In this document: piece by piece, positions 55,904-64,000 of the stretch | Layout of the letters: every line of letters starts with the position of its first letter | How positions within the stretch are numbered: the first letter of the stretch is position 1 | Source: Bufo bufo | Taxonomy: Eukaryota > Chordata > Amphibia > Anura > Bufonidae | Direction of reading: 5' to 3' | NCBI RefSeq assembly: GCF_905171765.1 | Contig: NC_053397.1 | Span: 116,639,295 to 116,703,294, forward strand | Length of the DNA stretch: 64,000 nucleotides | Notes under the pieces: generated by a model | The model's database searches: none | What the model was told of the DNA's origin: nothing | The model's input: the letters and a program-made list of their open reading frames with translations, nothing else | Translations under genes and position numbers: made by a program

Positions 55904-58900
55904 TCAAGGGCCCCTCCTCCGCGGAGCACAAAACGGTTTCTGAGGGAAGCGTGCGTGGAAGGCTCGGAGCAAGGCAGGAGCATGGACATCTGCGGAGGGA
56001 ACCCAGGAACGCTCCTCTGGACCATAACCACGCCAATGGACCAAAAACTGCAACCGACCGCGGACCAGGCGTGAGTCCAGGATATTGCTCACCTCATATT
56101 CCTCACGATTGCCCACTTGGACCGGACGAGGCCGAGGAACCGAGGAAGTGAAACGATTACACACCAGTGGCTTCAACAGGGAGACATGAAACACGTTGGA
56201 GATCCTCATGCCAGGAGGAAGCGCAAGGGCATAGGCTACCGGGTTTACCCTGCGAAGCACTCGGAAGGGACCAACAAAGCGAGGCGCCAGCTTGGGAGTG
56301 GGCACTCGAAGGTTGAGGTTGCGGGTGGACAACCATACACGGTCTCCGACCTGGTAGGAAGGAGCAGGCGCTCGTCTGCGATCAGCCTGGAGTCTCTGGC
56401 GCTGCGCAGAGACCTCAAGGGACTTCTGGATCAGTACCCAAGAAGCACGTAGGACGGAAAGGTGATCCTCCACAGCCGGAATATCCTGGGGAGAGAATAC
56501 CTCCGGTAACACGGCAGGTTGGAACCCATAATTGGCCATGAAGGGAGACGTCCCAGAGGAAGAGTTCACCGCCGTGTTCCTGGCAAACTCAGCCCAAGGC
56601 AGGAGGTCAACCCAATTGTCTTGGTGATCGGAGACATAGCAACGAAGGAATTGCTCCAAGGCCTGATTGGATCGTTCTGCGGCCCCATTGGACTGAGGGT
56701 GGTAGGCCGAGGAGAAGGAGAGATGAATCCCCAACTGGGAGCAAAAGGCGCACCAGAACCTGGACACAAACTGACTCCCCCGATCCGACACAATCTCCTT
56801 AGGCAAACCGTGCAACCGGAAGACCTCCCTGGCAAAAATCGTGGCCAACTCTTGTGCAGAGGGTAACTTCTTGAGAGGAACACAGTGGCACATTTTGGAA
56901 AACCGATCCACAATCATGAGAATGACCGTATGGCCTCGGGATGCAGGGAGGTCCACAATGAAATCCATCCCCAGGTGTGACCATGGACGCTCCCCGGTGG
57001 CTATGGGTTGCAGAAGGCCCAACGGAAGGTGCCGAGGGGACTTACTCTGGGCACAAACGGAGCATGCCGCTACATATGCGGCGATGTCGGAACGTAGGGA
57101 AGGCCACCAGAACAGACGTGAAACAGCCCAGGACAGCTGATTCTTTCCAGGATGCCCCGCGGTCTTGGAGTTATGGTAGGTTCGCAACAACCGAGTGCGC
57201 AACTCCTCAGGCACAAAACATCTGCCGTTGGGTCTCCCAGAGGGAGCACCAGATTGAGCCGCCAAAATCTGCTCACCCAGGGGAGAGGTCAGGCTGGTGC
57301 GAATGGCGGCCAGGATCTGATTCGGAGGTATGACCGAAGTTGGAATCGACTCCTCCCTGGACAGCTCGGAGTACTGCCGTGATAAGGCATCCGCCCTGAT
57401 GTTCTTGGAACCGGGTAGGTAGGAGACCACGTAATTAAAACGTGACAAGAACAGAGCCCATCTGGCCTGACGTGGTGTCAATCTCTTGGCCTCAGAAAGG
57501 TAGGTCAGATTCTTGTGGTCCGTCAGGATGAGAACCGGAACCACCGAACCCTCGAGCAAGTGCCTCCATTCTTTAAGGGCCTGCACGATGGCCAATAACT
57601 CCCTGTCACCAATCTGATAGTTGCACTCCGCGGAAGACAGTTTCCGGGAGTAAAACCCACAAGGAAGCAGAGGACCCTCTGGTGTTCTACGCTGAGATAG
57701 AAGGGCGCCTACTCCCGTCTCAGACGCGTCCACCTCGAGGACAAAGGGCAACCCAGGGTTGGGATGCGACAGAATCGGAGCCGACACAAAGGCGGACTTT
57801 AGGGCCTCAAAAGCTCGGATGGCCTCGAGCGGCCAGACCTGGGAATTACTGCCCTTCCTGGTCAGATCCGTGAGAGGCTTGGCCAGCATGGAAAAGTCCC
57901 TGATGAACTTCCGATAATAATTGGCGAAGCCCAAAAAGTGCTGCAGGGAACGAAGACCACTGGGCTGGGGCCACTGTAAGACAGCCGAAACCTTCTCAGG
58001 ATCCATGGAGAACCCCTCAGCGGAAATGATGTAACCTAAGAAGGTTACCTGGGATCGGTGAAATTCGCATTTCTCAAGCTTACCGAACAGCTTGTTCTCT
58101 CGTAACCGTTGCAACACTCGTCTGACATCCAGAATGTGGGCCTCCATGGATTCAGAATATACCAAGATGTCATCCAAATAGACTACCACACACTGCTGCA
58201 ACAGGTCACGGAAAACATCGTTGATGAATTCCTGAAAGACTGCGGGCGCATTGCACAACCCAAAGGGCATAACCAAGGATTCGTAATGACCGGTCCTGGT
58301 GTTAAACGCGGTCTTCCACTCATCGCCCGCCTTGATCCTTACCAGGTTATATGCCGCCCTCAGGTCGAGTTTGGTAAAGACCGTGGCCCCTTTAAGGCGA
58401 TCGAACAGCTCGGAAATCAAGGGTATCGGGTAAGCGTTCTTGATCGTGATGCGATTGAGACCCCTGTAATCGATGCAAGGCCTCAACTCACCGCCCTTCT
58501 TTTTCACAAAGAAAAATCCAGCCCCTGCCGGGGACGAAGATTTGCGAATGTGTCCGCGTGAAAGCGCCTCCCTCACGTACTCCTCCATGGCCTCATTCTC
58601 CGCTACCGACAGTGGATAGACTTTGCCACGAGGAGGAACGGCACCAGGTTGTAACTCTATGGCACAATCATATGGGCGGTGCGGAGGTAGGGCAACCGCG
58701 CGCACCTTATCGAATACATCCCGGTACTCCTCATATTCAGGAGGCAACAGAGAGTCCGAGGAAGTACACAGCAACTTGACAGACCCATGGATGCAACTAG
58801 CCCCACACTGCGGTGACCACGAGAGGATCTCGACCGATCTCCAATCGAAAGTCGGATTATGCTTCTGGAGCCAGGGGTACCCCAAGACCACCGAGTAGTG

Positions 58901-60235
58901 TGGAGACGAAATAACCTGGAGGCAGACCGACTCTCTGTGAACGGCACCAATGGCTATCCCCACTGGAAGGGTCTCATGTGTCACGTGTGGCAGCAGAAGG
59001 GGTCTGCCGTCTATCGCCTCAAGAGCCAGTGGGGAACCTCGAGCCTGCAGAGGAATGGAATTGGCGGCAGCGAACACACTATCAATGAACAAACCACCAG
59101 CACCAGAGTCCACCAACGCCTGGGTCGTCACCGAGCCCCCGACCCAGGAGAGGACAACAGTGATCAGTGGTTTGTCAACACGGGAAACCGGGGACGAGGA
59201 GACTCCACCCAAGATCTGCCCCCGACAGGATCTCAGGGTACGAGCGTTTCCCGGACGGTTCGGACATGCCAACCGAAAATGCCCACCGAGACCACAGTAC
59301 ATGCATCGGCCCTCGCGTCTCCGGAGTGCCCTCTCCCCCTCGGACAGGCGAGCAAACCCCAGCTGCATGGGTTCACCGCCAGACAAGTCATCCCCAGGAG
59401 GCGTGGGAGGAGAGGGAGGCACGGGTGGGACAGCAAACGTAGGCACCAATCTGTTAGAAGACCTCCGCAGGTTCTCCTTAAAGGAAGGTCTCTCCCTGAG
59501 TCTGGTGTCAATCAAAATCAGGAAAGAAATAAGAGACTCGAGCTCAACTGGTAGGTCCTTAGCTGCAACCTCATCCTTCAAGGCATCCGAGAGACCATGA
59601 GAGAAAGCAGCGACCAGAGCCTCATTATTCCAGCCCACCTCTGCTGCCAGGGTACGAAACTCAATGGCGTATTCAGCTACGGATCGTGAACCCTGTCTGA
59701 TGGACATAAGGAGCTTCGCAGCAGAGGCAGCACGAGCCGGCACATCGAATACCTTCCGAAGAGAAGCAACAAAACCGGAAAACTCGGCAACCACCAGATT
59801 GTTGTTCTCCCATAAAGGGCTGGCCCAGGCCAAGGCCTTGTCCGAGAGCAGCGAGATCAAGAAGCCCACCTTTGATCTCTCAGTAGGAAAGGCATGTGGC
59901 AGCAACTCGAAATAAATGCCCACCTGGTTAAGGAAACCTCGGCACTGAGTTGGCTCTCCCCCAAAGCGCTGTGGAAGAGGGGCAGAACCGGTCATACCCC
60001 GAAACACCGCAGGCGCAACAACAGGTGTCGGGGTAGACTCTGGCGCAACAACCGGAGCGGCAGTAGGAGCGAGCCCAGGAGCGACAACCGACCCATCGGC
60101 AACGGGAGCGAAATGAGCCGTGCGTTCAAGCAGGGTTTGCAACGCCACAGCGAACCGACCCAACAGGTGATCCTACTGATCAAGTCTGGCAACCAGCGTG
60201 GGTAGCGAGGATGGCCCTGTACCGTCAGAATTCAT
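55904..60235 (-). pseudogene. Gypsy C gag-pol polyprotein, one early stop
   Basis: The natural start is probably the ATG at 60233-60235 (MNSDGTGPSSLP). A TAG at 60173-60175 (codon 21, LDQ*DHLL) interrupts it; from the next ATG at 60161-60163 the frame is open for 1419 codons. In that numbering: gag capsid about 55-220, CCHC knuckle CMYCGLGGHFRLACP (287-301), retropepsin ALVDSGAGG (Asp about 352), RT with VVVYLDDILVY (about 659-669), RNase H (VLEVDASETGVGAL, about 808), integrase HHCC finger (H997..C1038) and catalytic Asp1067, Asp1127 and Glu1163, and a chromodomain (EYEVSNILDSRLVRGRLQFL, about 1355-1405). All catalytic residues are intact. Gag and pol are in one frame without a shift. Confidence 0.92.
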
Positions 60236-60248
60236 GGCTTGGTCCTAA

Positions 60249-60739
60249 TGTCACGGAACCATGAACCAGACGTACAACAAGAGATAAGTGAAAATAAGAA
60301 CGCTTTATTGAAAATAAAGCTGTAAAGCAAAAGTCCAAACGGATGGTGAAACCGAGCAGAGTCTTTGCGAAGCCAGAGGTCAGGAACCAGAAGGGTAGTC
60401 AGACGAAGCCAGGATCAGGAACCAGCAGGGTAGTCAGACGAAGCCAGGATCAGGAACCAGCAGGGTAGTCAGACGAAACCAGGATCAGGAACCAGCAGGG
60501 TAGTCAGACGAAGCCAGGATCAGGAACCAGAAGCAGCAGCAGTCTTAGAAGCATGTGAACACAAGAGGACCAAGCAAGGAACTGAAGCCACAGACCTCCT
60601 ATATATATGAGCTAGGCATCCAGCTCCTCCCAGGGGAAGGAGGAGCCGCAGGGTGGAAGGCTACAAGAAACCCAGAAACCAAGATGGCCGCCAGCACATG
60701 TCAAACGAAGGAGAGCAGCAAGCAGGTAAGACCATGACA
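60249..60739 (-). repeat. 5' LTR of Gypsy C
   Basis: Nearly identical to 55402-55892, including the 35-bp repeats. It ends (minus strand) CCGTGACA, 13 bases before the gag ATG. Confidence 0.9.
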
Positions 60740-60744
60740 AAAAG

Positions 60745-61695
60745 TCTGGCAGGGGATAGAGATACGTTTCCTTTATGCATCGGCTCCCTGTGCTGCAGTG
60801 ACAGGGAGCCAATGCTGGCCGCAGCCCCAGAAGCATTTCTAGTACTTCCATGTCCCCCTGCTGCATCTCACTATTAGATCCAGCCTGCCCTGTTGGATCT
60901 CCTAGTGATGTGCCTGTGTGATACAGGCAGGCTTCAATGCTGTACAAAAGTTGCATTCAGCACTGAAGAGGGGATCTGACTCTCAAAAGTTGAAGTCCTA
61001 CACTGGTAAATTAAAAGTTTCAAGTAAAAAAAAAATGCTGATGGGAAGGGCAAGCCATTTTAAATTTAAAAAAATAAATAAAATAATATACATATTAGGT
61101 ATTGCAGTGTGTGTAACATCCGGCGCTATAAAAAATATGATATGATCTACCCTGTTAGGTGAATGCCGTAAAAAATAAAAAAGTTAAAAGTACCAAAATA
61201 GACATTTTTTGGTCACGTCCCCCTCACAAAAAGCATGATATCAAGCGATCAAAAGGTCATATCTACCCCAAAATGGTACCAATGAAACATCCTGCAAAAA
61301 AACAAGCCTCCACACAAGGTGAAAATGGTGACACAAAAACATGTTTTTTTTTTTTCAAATGAGCTTTCATTGTGTAAGTTTCTAAAATGGGGACATTTAT
61401 GGGTAGTTTTTATTATGCAAGCCCTAGAAAGTGACTTCATACCTGAATTGGTCCTTTAAAAAGTGGGTTTTGTAAATTTTCTTACATTTTCAACTCAGCT
61501 ATTAGGCACTCATAATTCATGGTGTATGTACTCAACCTTTTATGCACTAGATTGTATGTATTCAGCTTTCAATTGTGTATTCAGCTATCAAGTATTCATA
61601 ATTCATGGTGTAAATATAGGCACAAAATCTATGAGATTTTAGGTGATATACAGTTAATAAATTTCCCCTAAAAGTATATACATATTGGTAATATA
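60745..61695. other. Repeat-derived intron
   Basis: No gene. 61080-61410 contains the dispersed repeat also seen at 10260-10510 and 36300-36440 (CACAAAAAGCATGATATCAAG, ATCTACCCCAAAATGGTACC). A short inverted motif TGACAGGGAGCC/GGCTCCCTGTGCTGCAGTG lies at 60780-60811. Confidence 0.4.
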
Positions 61696-62446
61696 TAGGG
61701 ATGAGCGAACCCGAACTGTATAGTTCGGGTTCGTACCGAATTTTGGGGTGTCCGTGACACGGACCCGAACATTTTCGTAAAAGTCCGGGTTCGGGTTCGG
61801 TGTTTGGCGCTTTCTTGGCGCTTTTTGAAAGGCTGCAAAGCAGCCAATCAACAAGCATCATACTACTTGCCCCAAGAGGCCATCACAGCCATGCCTACTA
61901 TTGGCATGGCTGTGATTGGCCAGTGCAGCATGTGACCCAGCCTCTATATAAGCTTGGGTCACGTAGCGCTGCACGTCACTCTGCTGTTACAAGTGTAGGG
62001 AGAGGTTGCAGCTGCAACGTTAGGGCGAGATTAGGCAGTGATTAACGCCTCCAAAACACTTAAGACAGTGATCGATCTACAGCTGTGGATCATTGAAGTG
62101 CTGATATTCAATTGCTCACTGTTTTTAGGCTGCCCAGAGCGTTTTTATATCAATTTTTTTCTGGGGTGATCGGTGGCCATCTTGTGGCTTGTGGTGCGCC
62201 AGCACAAGCTACCACCAAGTACATTTAGCCATCAATAGTGTGGTTATTTTTTGCTATATCCTACATCAGGGTCAAGCTTTCATCAAGTGCATTTAACCAT
62301 CAATAGTGTGGTTATTTTTTGGCCATATACTACATCAGGGGCAAGCTGAGCTTGTGTCACCCAAGTGCATTTAACCATCAATAGTGTGGTTATTTTTTGC
62401 TATATCCTACATCAGGGTCAAGCTGTCATCAAGTGCATTTAACCAT
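61696..62446 (+). mobile_element. hAT 5'-end fragment
   Basis: Starts TAGGGATGAGCGAACCCGAA and is closely similar to 40754-41260, including the CCAAT and TATATAAG motifs (about 61950), but retains about 25 bp deleted there. After the shared part, a unit of about 70 bp (AAGTGCATTTAACCATCAAT, AGTGTGGTTATTTTTTG) repeats four times from 62215. It is cut at AACCAT by the retroviral LTR. Confidence 0.8.
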
Positions 62447-62850
62447 TGTGAGAGAAGGATTTATGATTTTATGAATATATAATGAGAATATTCTGTAGTA
62501 CACATTTCTGTCCACTAGATGGCTGCAAACCATATGTATGAGAAGGTCAATGAGGGAGGGGGAAGAGGGGATTCTGAAACCACTCCTATCAGGTTAAGGA
62601 GCCAATAGCCTCTTCTTAAGGAACACCCCTTTTGTGATGTCATGTCTGCTATTTAAGTGAATGTACTGTGAATAAAAGGCTCTCTCGCCTGCTCTCTTCT
62701 ACCATGGCTCAAAGAGGATGAGAAGATGCTTTCATGAAACCACCTAGTGTCTGGTCTCATTATAAAGCAGTATGCTGTACACATACTTATTCTTCTAATT
62801 GATTTGGCACCACACAAAGAAGAAGGAGAGTCGCATGAATTGCGACGACA
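62447..62850 (+). repeat. 5' LTR of an endogenous retrovirus
   Basis: A 404-bp LTR with TG..CA ends (TGTGAGAGAAGG...GCGACGACA). A TATTTAAG box (about 62650) precedes an AATAAA signal (62671-62676) at the usual distance. It interrupts a repeat unit of the hAT fragment and is followed by a primer-binding site. The 3' LTR is outside the window, so the boundaries rest on structure alone. Confidence 0.75.
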
Positions 62851-62853
62851 AAA

Positions 62854-62871
62854 TGGCGCCCAACGTGGGGC
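62854..62871 (+). promoter_or_regulatory. Retroviral primer-binding site, lysine tRNA type
   Basis: TGGCGCCCAACGTGGGGC, which from established knowledge is complementary to the 3' end of tRNA-Lys1,2; it lies 3 bases after the LTR. Confidence 0.85.
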
Positions 62872-63467
62872 AGACAGCTTGCGTAACTTCCGATTCAAAC
62901 GCCACGAGAGCGACTTAAACGGAACCATCAGACGAGATCACATGCCGGCAAGGTAAGAAAGCTTTATTTCTTACGAATCTCCTCTGAAACTTCCGCTTTT
63001 GTGGGTTCTCAAGAGTTGAATTGGTGTTATCGCGATATAAGGGTTCAAGTTATAGCTGATCTGTCTGTTAGAAAGAACCTGTTGAAATATTCCTTCTTTG
63101 TGTGGTAGAACATGCTGGAACTAAACGGAAATTGTTAGACAGCTGAGCCGGATATCCTGTGACGTAGAATTGGATCCCAGCCCAAGATTCTGACGAGAAT
63201 TTGGAGATAAGGGTTAATACTAATTGCCATAGGCAATTGGAAGTTATTAAGATTTTGTATCCCGGTGAATTGACTAGGGGTCTTCACTTTGAGAGATTGT
63301 GGGGTCAATACTATTATATCATTTGAGCTGTGTGCAACTGCGCTTAAGTTTGTGGGTTCGGTGGCGATTACTTATAGTAATCGGATTCCGTTTGATCTTT
63401 GTGCAACTACGCTTAAGTTTGCGGGTTTGATAAGTAGCAATTGTTAGAGCTTTGTGCAACTACAATA
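62872..63467 (+). other. Retroviral leader with a repeated motif
   Basis: Untranslated leader of about 600 bases. A motif TGTGCAACTACGCTTAAGTT occurs at about 63398, a close variant at about 63327 and a short form (TTTGTGCAACTAC) at 63451, just before the gag ATG. Confidence 0.55.
62951..62959 (+). promoter_or_regulatory. Possible retroviral major splice donor
   Basis: AAG|GTAAGA about 100 bases after the LTR, in the expected place for the donor of subgenomic transcripts. Confidence 0.4.
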
Positions 63468-63593
63468 ATGGGAAATTCGAATGTTACAGGACAGAGTGAA
63501 AAGAGATATATTAACGGTGACTCAGTTGATGCGAGGAAAAGAAAGGAAAAGTTTCAGTTAGAAATAAAAGTTGAAAGCATTCTGTCATACTAA
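63468..63593 (+). pseudogene. Endogenous retrovirus gag, N-terminal fragment
   Basis: The ATG at 63468 opens with MGNSN, a Gly2 myristoylation-type start typical of retroviral Gag matrix, followed by a basic segment (RKRKEK). The frame ends at TAA after 41 codons, and another short frame begins at 63759. Gag therefore seems degraded, or the start belongs to a short leader frame. The virus class is not clear: a lysine primer site occurs in several genera. Confidence 0.5.
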
Positions 63594-64000
63594 GTAGCAG
63601 CGATTTCCGGTATTATCCGTAAATATGCAGTTTTGTGTAAAAGTTCCCCCTAGATGTTGCAAATGTAGTAGGAAATAGATTAAATTAAAGTTTGTGGAAA
63701 AGTATATATGGAAAGTTGAAAATAATTGAGAAGAATGGACAATATTGCTATAGTAAAATGGAGGATTTGGATGTGGTAAGGGAACAAAGAGAGTTGGCCA
63801 TGCGGCATTCCCTTCCCCCCACCACATGTGTTGTAACTAAGTAATCCTGGGTCTTGTGGTCCATCAAAGAATACCTATTGCTTTTTCTGTCAGCTCCTCC
63901 TCTACACCAGGTGCTGGAATGTGCTAATCAGCACCACCCACTGTGCCTTCTGCTCTCTCTAGCTTTTCCCCACCCCCCCAAAAACTCTTTCCTTAGGCTG
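63594..64000 (+). other. Degraded retroviral or flanking sequence to the window edge
   Basis: No long open frame. A short frame at 63759-63845 (MEDLDVVREQRELAMRHS) may be gag debris. The last 150 bases are pyrimidine-rich. Confidence 0.3.

Larger units (their letters stand above)
55402..60739 (-). mobile_element. Gypsy element C, complete and young
   Basis: Two 491-bp LTRs (55402-55892 and 60249-60739) flank a single polyprotein frame on the minus strand, with AAAAG duplicated at 55397-55401 and 60740-60744. By eye the LTRs differ at one base (about 55452 versus 60301, G versus C), so the insertion is recent. A polypurine tract (minus strand GAGGGGGAGGTAC) abuts the 3' LTR. Total length 5338 bp, normal for the family. 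Confidence 0.92.

Noticed and set aside
56117..60205. Many plus-strand open frames across 56-60 kb
   Set aside because: They are antisense to the intact Gypsy polyprotein, whose GC-rich codons leave the other strand open.
62747..62956. 69-codon frame over the LTR and primer site
   Set aside because: It spans the LTR, the primer-binding site and the splice donor and has no Gag features.

Overview
This window looks like vertebrate nuclear DNA, most likely from an anuran amphibian (frog or toad). It has no operons or bacterial gene layout. It is AT-rich intronic sequence packed with the DNA transposons (hAT, piggyBac, Tc1, Helitron, Harbinger-like MITEs), Ty3/Gypsy elements and CR1/L2/L1-like LINEs typical of frog genomes. 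The order is a judgement from repeat style and could not be confirmed by a search.

Host gene. Two exons on the minus strand, 49257-49349 (31 codons) and 4159-4353 (65 codons), are flanked by good splice sites and are both phase 0. They encode consecutive coiled-coil segments that I recognise as myomegalin-like (PDE4DIP; the paralogue CDK5RAP2 is the alternative). If nothing was missed between them, 4354-49256 is one intron of about 44.9 kb, and nearly everything else described lies in that intron or in the one upstream of it.

Layout. 1-1385: end of a hAT-like element carrying a 181-bp tandem array that resembles U2 snRNA, inserted in a reversed hAT remnant (1386-2800). 4159-4353: host exon. 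5009-10215: a Tc1 remnant split by a piggyBac element with TTAA ends (5171-9917). 10528-16119: a non-autonomous Helitron containing a hairpin-rich piggyBac-type element (11847-15939), which itself contains a dead Tc1 (13356-14936). 17597-18950: 5'-truncated Gypsy with its LTR, minus strand. 19046-32402: a pile-up of two decayed chromodomain-type Gypsy elements, two CR1 copies, a MITE and a third retroelement whose polyprotein appears to carry two retropepsin-like modules. 32403-34258: hAT fragments. 34287-39348: second piggyBac. 39349-39910: Tc1 N-terminal remnant. 39900-46560: L1/Tx1-like ORF1 remnant split by a full-length 5.4-kb hAT element with perfect 8-bp target duplications. 47318-55187: MITEs, an L2 fragment and the upstream host exon. 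55402-60739: a young, almost intact Gypsy element with near-identical LTRs. 61696-62446: another hAT 5' fragment, interrupted at 62447 by an endogenous retrovirus 5' LTR, a lysine-tRNA primer site and a gag start that run off the window.

How it fits together. The only likely host function here is the coiled-coil gene. The rest is a layered record of insertions, and the nesting gives relative ages (for example Helitron before piggyBac before Tc1; hAT before the retrovirus). The most intact mobile genes are the Gypsy polyprotein at 55904-60235 (one early stop), the hAT transposase at 42178-45607 (a frameshift and two stops) and the piggyBac transposase at 7053-8991 (one N-terminal frameshift).
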